11,431 bases of DNA from CAZOMR01 sp964580655 (GCA_964580655.1 CAZOMR010000099.1:1-11431), one strand, 5' to 3'. Counted from the first letter of the stretch, positions 1 through 8,200 are shown. Made by a program: numbers and translations. Notes: generated by a model from the sequence alone, not told the origin.

Positions 1-110
1 CTTTTCCCGCCTTTTCCCTTTCTACGCTGGAAGCCCGAATGCGATAAACGCATCTCTTAAACTGGAAGAGCCAGAAATAAGAATTCCTGGAATGTCAGCC
101 CCTGATATTC

Positions 111-139
111 TTGACCCGAACCTCTAAATTGTCTATCAT
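111..139 (+). promoter_or_regulatory. Predicted sigma70 promoter for the dapL operon
   Basis: A -35 box TTGACC lies at 111-116 and a -10 box TATCAT at 134-139, separated by exactly 17 bp. Transcription would start near 146, about 20 bases before the dapL start codon. Bases 1-110 contain no supportable gene; the only structure there is a weak 5-bp hairpin (ATGCG/CGCAT, 39-53). The five genes that follow are packed with gaps of 12 bp or less, so this is likely the main promoter for all of them. This is called by eye, with no experimental support. Confidence 0.6.
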
Positions 140-166
140 GGCTGAAAAGGTTGAGGGTTATTTCGC

Positions 167-1333
167 ATGATCAATGTTGATCAGTCGGAGCGGCTGAAGT
201 CTCTCCCGCCATATTTATTTATTCGCCTGGACAAGATGAAGGCCGAAGCCAAGGCCAGGGGCGTGGATGTGATAGACCTCGGAATAGGCGATCCGGACCA
301 GCCCACGCACACGCACATCATCGAGGCCATGAAGCGGGCCCTCGATGATCCTGCCAATCACCGCTATCCTTCCACAGCCGGGCTTGAGGCCTTTCAGGAG
401 GCCGCGGCCGGGTATATGGCACGGAGGTTCAAGGTTGATATTAATCCAAGAACAGTTGTGAGCCTTATCGGTAGCAAGGAAGGGATTGCGCATTTTCCGC
501 TTGCGTATCTGAATATCGGGGACGCGGCTCTGGTTCCTTCTCCGGCGTATCCGGTATACAAGATCGGCACGCTGTTTGCCGGAGGCAAGAGCTACACCAT
601 GGGGCTTGAGGCTGAGCGGAATTTTCTTCCGGACCTTGATGCGATCCCGCAAGCCGTAGCGCAGAGCGCAAAGATAATGTTCCTGAATTACCCCAACAAC
701 CCCACCTCCGCAGTCGCAGACAAGGATTTCTTCGAGCGGGCCGTGGCCTTTGCCAGAAGGCACGAGATTCTCATCCTTCATGATGCCGCATACGCGGAGA
801 TAGCTTTTGACGGATTCGAGCCACCGAGCATCCTGGAGACTCCTGGCGCATTTGACTGCGCACTGGAGCTTCATTCCCTTTCTAAGACATTCAACATGAC
901 CGGCTGGCGCATAGGTTTTGCAGTGGGTTGCCCTCCCGCAGTGGCCTCGCTTGCCAGGGTAAAGAGCAACATTGATTCCGGTGTGTTCCAGGCGGTTCAG
1001 ATGGCCGCGGTCCAGGCACTGGAGAAAGGCGAGGCTGACATCAAGCAAATCCGGGGTCTCTACCAGGCGCGCCGGGATGTGCTTGCCGAGGGGCTTGCGA
1101 GCCTGGGCCTGGAATTCAAGAAACCCAGGGCCAGCTTTTACATCTGGGCCAGGGTGCCTTCGGGTTATTCCTCAGAGGAGTTCGTGGCCACTCTTCTTGA
1201 GCAGGCAGGGATCATGTCATCACCGGGTGTGGGCTACGGCCCCGAAGGGGAGGGCTATTTTCGGCTCGCGCTTATCGTGGATATAAATCGCATGAGCGAG
1301 GCTGTAGCACGCATGCGTAAGATCAAGCTATGA
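167..1333 (+). CDS. dapL: LL-diaminopimelate aminotransferase
   Basis: This is a PLP-dependent class I/II aminotransferase of 388 residues, the usual length of the DapL family. DapL converts tetrahydrodipicolinate plus glutamate directly to LL-diaminopimelate in the cytoplasm, bypassing the acylated route to lysine and peptidoglycan precursors. Family landmarks are visible: LPPYLF at 13-18, DVIDLGIGDPD at 34-44, LIGSKEGIAH at 100-109, NYPNNPTS at 174-181, HDAAYAEIAFDG at 205-216, and SLSKTFNMTGWRIGF at 237-251 with Lys240 as the predicted PLP Schiff-base lysine. VKSNIDSGVFQA (265-276) is also typical. FRLAL at 365-369 supplies the carboxylate-binding arginine, Arg366. The start is supported by a GAGGG ribosome binding site at 153-157, 9 bases upstream, and by a promoter at 111-139. 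The stop overlaps the next start as ATGA, so folK is probably translationally coupled. The family assignment is strong. Confidence 0.95.
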   Translation: MINVDQSERLKSLPPYLFIRLDKMKAEAKARGVDVIDLGIGDPDQPTHTHIIEAMKRALDDPANHRYPSTAGLEAFQEAAAGYMARRFKVDINPRTVVSLIGSKEGIAHFPLAYLNIGDAALVPSPAYPVYKIGTLFAGGKSYTMGLEAERNFLPDLDAIPQAVAQSAKIMFLNYPNNPTSAVADKDFFERAVAFARRHEILILHDAAYAEIAFDGFEPPSILETPGAFDCALELHSLSKTFNMTGWRIGFAVGCPPAVASLARVKSNIDSGVFQAVQMAAVQALEKGEADIKQIRGLYQARRDVLAEGLASLGLEFKKPRASFYIWARVPSGYSSEEFVATLLEQAGIMSSPGVGYGPEGEGYFRLALIVDINRMSEAVARMRKIKL

Positions 1334-1827
1334 AGCGGCTGGTGTTCATAGGGCTGGGGTCAAACATGGGAGATATAAGGCAGAACCTGCGTAGAGCGCT
1401 TGATGAGATAGAAGAGAGAGGGCTCGCAAGGGTCATCAGGCGTTCGAGCCTTTATCTGACCGAGCCGGTCGGGTTCAAGGAACAGGATGATTTCATAAAC
1501 GCGGCGGCAATGCTCGAGACAGAGCTAGAGCCGAAGGACCTGCTTGAGGGCATACTGGAAGTTGAAAAAAACATGGGCAGGACTCGGGGGCGAAGGGATG
1601 GTCCGAGGATAATTGATCTTGACATCCTCCTTTGCGGAGATGAGGTTATCAGGGAAAAGGGGCTGGAGGTGCCTCACCCGCGGCTGGGGGCCAGGGGGTT
1701 TGTGCTTTATCCGCTCGCGGAGATCGGGCCGGATGAGATACATCCCGTTTCTGGGTTGACTGTTCTCCAGATGCTTTCCCTGCTTGATGAGTGCTCAAAG
1801 GTCGAGCGGCTGGAAGAAAAACTCTGA
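1330..1827 (+). CDS. folK: 2-amino-4-hydroxy-6-hydroxymethyldihydropteridine pyrophosphokinase (HPPK)
   Basis: HPPK transfers pyrophosphate from ATP to 6-hydroxymethyl-7,8-dihydropterin, the step before dihydropteroate synthase in folate synthesis; the enzyme is cytosolic. The 165-residue length is normal for a single-domain bacterial FolK. Visible motifs are FIGLGSNMGD (6-15), EPVGFKEQDDFINAAA (45-60), and the signature R89-D-G-P-R-x-I-D-L-D-I-L100. In the signature, Asp96 and Asp98 match the Mg-binding aspartates. HPRL (116-119) follows, then the G-F-V-L-x-P-L-A-E-I segment (123-132). The start overlaps the dapL stop by 4 bp (ATGA), so the gene sits in the same operon although it serves a different pathway. 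No partner folate genes (folP, folB) lie in this window. Confidence 0.95.
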   Translation: MKRLVFIGLGSNMGDIRQNLRRALDEIEERGLARVIRRSSLYLTEPVGFKEQDDFINAAAMLETELEPKDLLEGILEVEKNMGRTRGRRDGPRIIDLDILLCGDEVIREKGLEVPHPRLGARGFVLYPLAEIGPDEIHPVSGLTVLQMLSLLDECSKVERLEEKL

Positions 1828-1837
1828 GGGGAGAAAG

Positions 1838-2107
1838 ATGGCGCGTCTCATTCTTATAGCGGTCCTGGTCATGATTGCCTACTTCACTGTGAAGAGCTTT
1901 TTCCGGCCTGTCAAGAAGCCCAAGCCGAAACCTGATTTGCCGAGTCCTGGAAAGGATGATGCCTCCGAGATGGTTCAGGACCCGGAATGCGGGACATACA
2001 TTCCGATTGAATCAGCGGACAAGGCCGTGATCAATGGCCGGACTTATTATTTCTGCTCACAAGAATGCCGCGAGGCTTTTCAGAGAAAGCTGGAGGGAGA
2101 ACAATAA
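1838..2107 (+). CDS. Small membrane-anchored protein with Cys-rich TRASH/YHS-like tail (PP0621-like)
   Basis: The predicted product is 89 residues: an N-terminal hydrophobic helix (about residues 2-20), a basic Lys/Pro-rich linker (KKPKPKPDLP), and a C-terminal domain with M-V-x-D-P-x-C-G-T-Y and G-R-T-Y-Y-F-C-S-x-E-C-R-x-x-F. The C...C...C spacing resembles TRASH/YHS metal-binding domains, and the whole layout matches the small PP0621-type proteins often found near folate or dap genes in deltaproteobacteria. The ATG at 1838 is preferred because GAGGGGAG at 1825-1832 gives proper ribosome spacing and puts the hydrophobic helix at the N-terminus. An earlier in-frame ATG at 1784 would add 18 residues overlapping folK. 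Metal binding is inferred from the cysteines; the actual function is unknown. Confidence 0.8.
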   Translation: MARLILIAVLVMIAYFTVKSFFRPVKKPKPKPDLPSPGKDDASEMVQDPECGTYIPIESADKAVINGRTYYFCSQECREAFQRKLEGEQ

Positions 2108-2112
2108 AGGAT

Positions 2113-2349
2113 GTGCTGAAGTTCTATCAGGTGCCGCAGGAGAGGATAGTGGACCTGATTTTCATCCTGGAGGGCCACGAGGGAATGGCCGTGCCGCGCA
2201 CATTGGATGGCAGGCGTGGAATCATAGAACTGCTTATATCCCCGGATTTCATGGAAGAGCTTACGCAAGTGCTCGATCAGCTCCGCGAGGAATTTTCCAT
2301 CCGGGAAATACCGCGTCCACCGGATGTCAAAAGCATCGCGGATGATTGA
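2113..2349 (+). CDS. Small DUF4911-like protein of unknown function
   Basis: The 78-residue product starts in the conserved-looking part KFYQVPQERIVDLIFILEG and continues through EGMAVPRTLDGRRGIIELLISP and a C-terminal helix ending near EEFSIRE. It reads as a compact alpha/beta domain similar to small DUF4911-type proteins found in delta-proteobacterial operons; that family name is from memory of the pattern, not a search. The chosen start is GTG at 2113, five bases after the upstream stop, with GGAGGGAG at 2092-2099 (spacing 13) as the likely Shine-Dalgarno. An in-frame ATG at 2065 would add 16 residues lying entirely inside the preceding gene and looks less likely. The next gene, tldD, begins 12 bases downstream, so this is an operon member. 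No catalytic motif is visible. Confidence 0.7.
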   Translation: MLKFYQVPQERIVDLIFILEGHEGMAVPRTLDGRRGIIELLISPDFMEELTQVLDQLREEFSIREIPRPPDVKSIADD

Positions 2350-2361
2350 GTCACTGGTCCG

Positions 2362-3780
2362 ATGTTTGAATCAATAAATGTCCGTAAGGTGTTGAGCAAG
2401 GCCCTTTCAGGCCAGGGAATGTTCGCGGACCTGTTTGCCGAGGAAACACTTACAACGACCATCGAGCTTGAGGAAGGCAAGGTTGAAAAGGTCTCCAGCG
2501 GCATCCGCCGGGGCGCTGGTGTGCGCCTTATTCATGATTTACGCACCGCTTATGCTTACACAAATTCCCTGCAGGAGAATTCCCTGCTTGAGCTTGCAGG
2601 TGTTGTGGCAGAGGCCTCAAGAGGGAAACGAGGAAAGAGCGAGAAGGGCGAGAACGTTGAGAACGCCGAAAAAGTTGCTGACCTGGTCTCCAGCACTGTT
2701 CCGCTTATAAGCCCGATCGAGATTCCTCCAGACAGGGTGCCGCTCTCTGAAAAGGTTGCCCGGCTGTGGGAGGCTGAGGCCGCGGCGCGCAAGCTGGACA
2801 AGCGAGTTCGACAGGTGCTGGTGGTCTATCGTGATGGCAGAAGAAGGATCAGCGTGGCAAACAGCGATGGGCTTATGGCATCGGATGAGAACACACAGAC
2901 CATCTTTGCGGTCAGGGTGGTAGCCGAACAGGACGGCAAGGTCCAGACAGGAATGGAGACCCACGGCGGCACTATGGGGTTCGAGATTTTCTCAACCCGA
3001 TCACCTGAGGAGATAGCGCTGAAAGCGGCCCGGCGTGCGATTCTCATGCTCGATGCCAGAAAGGCTCCGGCAGGCCGGATGAGTGTGGTCTTGAGCAGTG
3101 AGGCCGGAGGCACCATGATTCACGAGGCTATCGGGCACGGCCTGGAGGCTGACCTGGCCGAAGAGGGCTTGAGCGTGTATACCGGGAAGCTCGGAGAGAT
3201 GATTGCATCTCCGCTTATATCCGTAGCGGATGACGCCACGCTTTTGAACAAACGAGGGAGCTTTGGTATGGATGATGAGGGAACGCCGGCCCAGCGCACA
3301 CTGCTCGTGGAAAAGGGTGTGCTCAAGGGATACATGTATGACCGGTTCACGGCGATGAAGATGAAGGGTGTATCCACAGGGAACGGCAGACGAGAATCAT
3401 ACGAGCATAAGCCTATTGTGCGCATGACCAATACCATGATCCTGCCGGGGGAGGCTGACCCGAAAGAGGTACTCAAGGCCACGGATAAAGGGCTTCTGGT
3501 AAAACGAATGGGCGGCGGACAGGTCAACACGGTGAACGGGGATTTCGTGTTCGAGATAGATGAAGGCTACCTCATTGAGGGCGGAGAGGCCGCGGAACCT
3601 GTCCGGGGAGCGACCCTGGTGGGCAACGGCCCGGAGGTGCTCAAGGCCATTGACATGGTGGGCGATGACCTCGGTTTTGGAATAGGCACATGCGGAAAGG
3701 ACGGCCAGGCAGTGCCCATCGCTGACGCCCAGCCTACCCTCAGGATACCTGAGATCACGGTTGGCGGAGAAGTGTCATAG
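2362..3780 (+). CDS. tldD: TldD family zinc metalloprotease
   Basis: This is a 472-residue TldD/PmbA-family protein, near the usual TldD length. TldD works with TldE (PmbA) as a cytosolic metalloprotease that degrades unfolded peptides and, in some bacteria, matures microcin-type or other modified peptides. The zinc motif HExxxH is present as H254-E-A-I-G-H259, inside EAGGTMIHEAIGHGLEAD. The C-terminal GTCGKDGQ (442-449) supplies Cys444, the family's third ligand. Other family landmarks are GSFGMDDEGTPAQ (299-311), NGRRESYEHKPIVRMTN (341-357), and GGGQVNTVNGDFVFE (384-398). Residues about 88-105 form a charged low-complexity stretch (R-G-K-R-G-K-S-E-K-G-E-N-V-E-N-A-E-K-V) encoded by a 9-bp periodic repeat, unusual for the family. 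The partner tldE/pmbA is not in this window. The Shine-Dalgarno before the ATG is weak. Confidence 0.93.
   Translation: MFESINVRKVLSKALSGQGMFADLFAEETLTTTIELEEGKVEKVSSGIRRGAGVRLIHDLRTAYAYTNSLQENSLLELAGVVAEASRGKRGKSEKGENVENAEKVADLVSSTVPLISPIEIPPDRVPLSEKVARLWEAEAAARKLDKRVRQVLVVYRDGRRRISVANSDGLMASDENTQTIFAVRVVAEQDGKVQTGMETHGGTMGFEIFSTRSPEEIALKAARRAILMLDARKAPAGRMSVVLSSEAGGTMIHEAIGHGLEADLAEEGLSVYTGKLGEMIASPLISVADDATLLNKRGSFGMDDEGTPAQRTLLVEKGVLKGYMYDRFTAMKMKGVSTGNGRRESYEHKPIVRMTNTMILPGEADPKEVLKATDKGLLVKRMGGGQVNTVNGDFVFEIDEGYLIEGGEAAEPVRGATLVGNGPEVLKAIDMVGDDLGFGIGTCGKDGQAVPIADAQPTLRIPEITVGGEVS
2641..2676 (+). repeat. 9-bp periodic repeat inside tldD
   Basis: Four successive 9-base units read GAGAAGGGC, GAGAACGTT, GAGAACGCC and GAAAAAGTT, encoding E-K-G-E-N-V-E-N-A-E-K-V (TldD residues 94-105). 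A degenerate fifth unit (GGAAAGAGC, 2632-2640) precedes them. The reading frame is kept. The stretch lies in the N-terminal half of TldD, well away from the zinc site, and is probably a surface loop. The peptide pattern recurs in the membrane protein near the end of the window (11066-11092). Confidence 0.6.
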
Positions 3781-3807
3781 CACCTCATTTTGCAAATTGT
3801 TACCTGG

Positions 3808-3838
3808 CTAGATTAGAGTTCCGGGCATTAATCTCTAG
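3808..3838. repeat. Imperfect inverted repeat between tldD and the sigma factor gene
   Basis: AGATTA (3810-3815) is complementary to TAATCT (3829-3834) across a 13-base loop. The flanking CT (3808-3809) and AG (3837-3838) can also pair if two bases are bulged. It lies in the 94-base gap separating the housekeeping operon from the sigma factor operon. It has no following T-run, so it is a poor intrinsic terminator. It could be an operator or a chance structure. No convincing sigma70 or ECF promoter could be picked out in this gap. Confidence 0.25.
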
Positions 3839-3874
3839 TTTCCCTATGTAAATTAGAAGAAGAAAGATTATAGA

Positions 3875-4492
3875 ATGACCCTTTCGCCGGAGCAGGAAAA
3901 GAAATTAATTCAGGATTTGCATGGGAAAAAGCGAGGGGCCTGGGAAACTTTTGTTCAGGAATACTCCCGGCTTATTTACTATTCTATACAGCGTACCTGC
4001 CAGCTCAAGGGATACCCGATTCTTTCAGAAGAAAGGGAAGACCTTTTTCATGAGGTGTTCTTGCATTTCATCGCGGATGAAGGCAAAAACCTGACTCGCT
4101 ACAAGGGAACACACGGCTGTAGCCTGGCCACATGGATTCGAACCGTCTCAACGAATTATGTGCTTGATTATATAAAAAAATCCAGGCGCGCCTACCTGGT
4201 GGTCGAGTTCAGGGAGGTGGAGACTCCGGACGAGAAATTCTTTGTTGATCCTATCCAGATGCCTGACAATCTCCTGGAAGAAAAGGATAAAGAACGCCTG
4301 GTGGCCGAGGCTATGGCCGAACTGGATGAGGATGACCGATACTTTGTGGAACTCTATTACGCAAAAGAACTCAGCCCCGAAGAAATCTCAAGGATTCTAA
4401 AGGTATCCAAGGGAAGTATTTACACAAGGCTTAATCGCCTAAAAAGGAAATTAAAACAAAAAATTGAACAACAGGTTAGAAAACCGAGGTAA
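3875..4492 (+). CDS. ECF-type RNA polymerase sigma factor
   Basis: The 205-residue protein has the two-domain plan of an extracytoplasmic-function sigma70 factor. Region 2 spans about residues 20-105 and includes A-W-E-T-F-V-Q-E-Y, E-E-R-E-D-L-F-H-E-V-F (52-62), the core-binding helix, and C-S-L-A-T-W-I-R-T-V-S-T-N-Y-V-L-D-Y-I (82-100), which matches the -10 recognition helix. Region 4 (about 142-197) carries the helix-turn-helix L-S-P-E-E-I-S-R-I-L-K-V-S-K-G-S-I-Y-T-R-L-N-R-L (166-189) that would read the -35 element. There is no region 1.1 or region 3 domain. The linker between regions 2 and 4 (about 106-140) is rather long and acidic. The adjacent downstream gene encodes a zinc-finger anti-sigma-like protein, as expected for ECF modules. 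The ECF group and target promoters cannot be assigned from sequence alone. The ribosome binding site upstream of the ATG is weak and purine-rich (AGAAGAAAGA). Confidence 0.88.
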   Translation: MTLSPEQEKKLIQDLHGKKRGAWETFVQEYSRLIYYSIQRTCQLKGYPILSEEREDLFHEVFLHFIADEGKNLTRYKGTHGCSLATWIRTVSTNYVLDYIKKSRRAYLVVEFREVETPDEKFFVDPIQMPDNLLEEKDKERLVAEAMAELDEDDRYFVELYYAKELSPEEISRILKVSKGSIYTRLNRLKRKLKQKIEQQVRKPR

Positions 4493-4519
4493 CATCGTCG
4501 ATTATATACGAAAACATGA

Positions 4520-4532
4520 TGTAATAATTACA
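4520..4532. promoter_or_regulatory. Perfect 13-bp palindrome TGTAATAATTACA, possible operator
   Basis: The sequence TGTAAT-A-ATTACA is a perfect inverted repeat with a single central base, in the 56-base gap between the sigma factor stop and the anti-sigma start, just ahead of its ribosome binding site (GAGG, 4535-4538). The core GTAATNATTAC equals the core of the Bacillus Zur 7-1-7 box, a Fur-family type of operator. AT-rich palindromes of this size occur by chance and no promoter is visible beside it, so the operator role is only a suggestion. Confidence 0.3.
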
Positions 4533-4548
4533 ACGAGGTTTGGGGGAG

Positions 4549-5262
4549 ATGGATTCAATTGATAAGCTAATCAAGGGATTTTTGGCCACCCATAATGGAC
4601 AAAAGAGGGCACAGGGTGCCTGCCCGGACGCGGAGACCGTGGCGGCTTTCTTTGAGGGAAAGCTGGATGAAGGTCTGGAGAGACAGACTCGAGAGCACTT
4701 CTTGTCGTGTGATAGATGTCTTGAGTTAGCCGTGACTCTTGCTCCGCAATTCGAGGAGACTGAGATCGAGTCAAGTATCCGGGTTCCATTGAATTCGTAT
4801 AATCGCGTGATGCGTCTTGACCCGGCAAGGGGAAGCCCCTGGGAAGTGGTGGTAAATTTTGCGCGCGGAGTAGCAAAAGCACTGAAAGCCGGTGCTGGCA
4901 TATCTGTTGCAAGCCCATCTCCTGCAGAGGCATTCCGCGGAGGACAGAGGGTCATCTCCGAAAATCTGGTAGCCTTTCATAAGGAGTTCCCCCCCTACCT
5001 CGCAGAGATAGAGGTGGAAAAAATCCGGGGGGATCAGGGCGAGGTAACTGTATCGGTTAGCGAGAAAGAGACCGGCAAGCCCGCTAAAGGCCTTCGTGTC
5101 AGCCTTTTTGATCCAGACCGGGAACTGGAGAGCTATGCGCTTGAACAGGGTCAGGCCGTGTTTGAAAAGGTTCGGTTCGGAAAATATTCGCTTAATTTAA
5201 CCCGAGAAGGGAATGAAATTGGAAGGATTTCTCTAAACATGAAAGGAGAAGGAAAGCCATGA
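4549..5262 (+). CDS. Zinc-finger anti-sigma-like protein without membrane helix, with C-terminal beta domain
   Basis: The 237-residue product has an N-terminal zinc-binding anti-sigma (zf-HC2/ZAS-like) motif: Cys25, His50, Cys54 and Cys57, spaced C-x24-H-x3-C-x2-C, in a helical context (DAETVAAFFEGKLDE). ZAS domains wrap around ECF sigma factors and keep them from RNA polymerase. A linker follows with small, weakly hydrophobic stretches (about 97-121) that do not reach a convincing membrane helix, so the protein looks cytosolic. Residues about 150-232 resemble a beta-sandwich of the carboxypeptidase-regulatory/Ig-like kind (G-E-V-T-V-S-V-S...K-G-L-R-V-S-L-F-D...F-G-K-Y-S-L-N-L). The ATG at 4549 has GAGG 10 bases upstream; a TTG at 4540 is a weaker alternative. 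Its end overlaps the cyclase-CHAT gene as ATGA, which suggests translational coupling and a functional link. Binding to the neighbouring sigma factor, and possible cleavage by the CHAT protease, are inferred. Confidence 0.75.
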   Translation: MDSIDKLIKGFLATHNGQKRAQGACPDAETVAAFFEGKLDEGLERQTREHFLSCDRCLELAVTLAPQFEETEIESSIRVPLNSYNRVMRLDPARGSPWEVVVNFARGVAKALKAGAGISVASPSPAEAFRGGQRVISENLVAFHKEFPPYLAEIEVEKIRGDQGEVTVSVSEKETGKPAKGLRVSLFDPDRELESYALEQGQAVFEKVRFGKYSLNLTREGNEIGRISLNMKGEGKP

Positions 5263-8200
5263 CAGAGAACAACGACGATAAAAGGAAGGATGAGCTTGTG
5301 GGTGGAAAGGCGGACAAGCCGAAAGAGGAACTCCAGGAAGGGGAGATGTCCGGTTCGGTCTCAGAGATACTCAAGGAGCGGATGCGACTGGAAGATGAAC
5401 AGCGCAAGCTTGACAAGATGATCAAGGATAAATTCCAGCATAACATCACTGTGATGTTCACAGACATCAAAGGTTCCACAGCATACTTTGAGGCTTACGG
5501 GGATGTGGAAGGCAGGGCCATGGTCCATAAGCATAATGAAATGCTATTCCCCTGTGTGGAGCGCCACGGCGGAAGGGTTATCAAGACCATAGGCGATGCT
5601 ATCATGGCGCTTTTTCAAGACCCTGCCGAGGGAGTCCGCGCCGCAGTGGAGATACAGAACACGCTTGATCAGTACAATCAGGAGCAGGATCAGAAGCACA
5701 AGCAGATTCACGTCCGAGTCGGTCTCAACTATGGACCAGGGGTGGTGGAAGAGAAGGATGTCTTCGGTGATGCGGTCAATGTCGCGGCCAGGGTCGAGGG
5801 CCAGGCCGATGCAGACCAGGTGATAATATCTGAAGATCTATACAAAGAAATCCGCAGGGAAGATGACATCCTTTGCCGCTTCGCAAAAGAGGTGGCCATG
5901 AAGGGCAAGAGCGAGCCGGTCAAACTATACCGTGTGATCTGGAGCGAGGAACAGCTAGTTGCCGAGGGGGAGTTCAAGAAGACCGGAACCCGCAGGGCCA
6001 AGGACACCAGGGAACGCTTGACCAAGGGTCGTGTGGTTGAACTGCATGTATCAAGAGATGGCAATCAGCTCAAGGTAAGCGTGTTTGAGCGGGCTCGTGC
6101 CGAAGAAAAGACCGTTCAACAGTATGACACTATAAAGGTTTCCGAGGACAAGGCCCAAAAACTGTGCGATGAAGTTGTTACATTGCTTAACCGGGCTAAT
6201 CGCAGGGGCAAGATTTCAAAGGAGATTCTCAAACAGCTACAGGAGCTGGGTCAGAACCTGTATGACCAACTTCTGACCCCTGAGGCCAAAGAGAAACTCG
6301 CCCATTCAGGCGCCGAGGACCTGATCCTCCGCCTGGACGACCAGCTTGTGCATATCCCCTGGGAACTGCTCTACGATGGCTCCCGGTTCCTCTGTCAGCG
6401 CTTTGCAATGGGCCGTATAGTATCCACACGCCAGCATGTCAGAGAGGCCACAAGCAGACATATAGCACGGCCTTTGAAAATGATGATCCTGGCCGACCCG
6501 CGCGGAGACCTGCCAGCAAGTGCGGTAGAAGGGCGGCGACTGCGCGACACCCTTGATCCTGAACACGAACTCATCAACGCCAACATGAAGTTGAGCAGTA
6601 TTGATACCAGCTTCGTCAAGAACAAACTCCGCGATTACGATGTCATCCATTACGCCGGTCATGCAGACTATGATGCCAAAAATCCGGCCAACTCCGGATG
6701 GCTACTAGCCGAAGGCAAGCTGACCGCAGGCGAGGTCAGCAACATGGCCGGGAAAAAGCCTATGCCGGCACTGGTTGTTGCAAACGGCTGTCAGTCCGGA
6801 CAGACCGATCAGTGGAAGATAACCTCAAAATACGAGGAAGAAATCTTCGGCATTGCCAACGCTTTTCTGGTCTCCGGGGTTCAGCATTATATAGGGACAT
6901 TCTGGGACATCCTTGATGAGCCCGGACTCGAATTCGCGCTCGCCTTTTACAGGGCAATGCTTGATGGAAATCATATCGGCGAGGCTGTGCGGCAGGCCCG
7001 GATGCACCTGATTGACAAATACGGCGAGGAGACCATTGTATGGGCATCTTATATGCTCTATGGCGATCCCAGCTTCAACTATCTGGCTGAGGTCAAGGAG
7101 GCTGAAGAGGCTGAACGCGTAAAGCCAGACATACCGGCAACTCCGCCAGCGTATCCCGGGATGACCGTGGAGGGCTATCCCATGCCTTTACGCGGCGTGA
7201 CCACCGCAACTATGGAGACAAAAGTCGGGCTGTCCTCCGGAATGAAAGCCCTGATCGGCGTTATTATTGCCGCGGTAGTGCTAATAGGCGGGGTCCTACT
7301 TTACCAGGGCGGGATACTCGGGGGGAAGGGTGCAGATGAATATCTCAAGGCCGGGGAAATGGCGCTGGAGCAAGGGGACTTGACCACCGCGCTCTCCCAG
7401 TTCCAGCAGGCAGTACAGGCCAGGCAAGGCACGCCAGCAGAGAAGGCACAGGCATTCATGCTCATAGGCCGCATATATTCCACCCGGAACCAGAATGATC
7501 TGGCATTGCAAAATTATGAACAGGCCGCTTCTGAGGACGGGACAAATGCAGAGGCACACATCAACCTCGGACAGATGCTAATGAAACTAGGAAGGCCTGC
7601 TCAGGCACAAACAGCATTCCGGGGTGCACTTGCGGCATCTCCCGGAAACAACATCGCGAACATGCTTCTTGCTGAAGTAGTAAACATGCAAAAACTCGCC
7701 ATAGATAAAGAAAGGCAAGCCGTGATGGATCAGGAAGTCCAACAGCTAGTTGCCCGATACAAGTCCGACAGGGTCAAGATGTCAAGGGAGCCAATAGACG
7801 AATGGACATCCAGGCCAATGACCCTGACCTTTCTTGATTATCACACCGGGGGCAAGATGGCCATGATGGAAGGCGAGGGAAAATTCCTGGAGCTCGCAAT
7901 CATTGATGCCCTTAATCAGACTGGCAGGGTAAAGGTTGTAGAGCGCGAAAAGATAGACAAGATCATCTCCGAACTCAATCTCTCAAGCTCTCAACTGGCA
8001 AGCGAGGAGACACGCCTGCGGCTCGGCAGATTGCTATCAGCCAGGCTCATCGCAACCGGCAGTGTGATACGCTACGGCAACGAGACCCAGGCGAGTCTGC
8101 GCCTTATAGAAACCGAGACCAGCGAGGTCAAGATTTCGGTTAATCCGATCTTGAAGGGCACCCCCGGTACGGCCAGGATCGCTGAAGAGCTGAAGAAAGA

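Noticed and set aside
215..1048. Long minus-strand reading frame (277 codons) opposite dapL
   Set aside because: It lies entirely opposite a well-conserved aminotransferase gene and its translation shows no family motifs; it is an antisense shadow.
4464..4500. Possible ECF-type promoter (GAAC ... CGTC) before the anti-sigma gene
   Set aside because: The spacing between the two elements is about 26 bases, far longer than the roughly 16 expected.
4476..4955. Minus-strand frame of 159 codons opposite the anti-sigma gene
   Set aside because: It covers the zinc-finger protein and the intergenic palindrome, with no protein-like motif or ribosome site.
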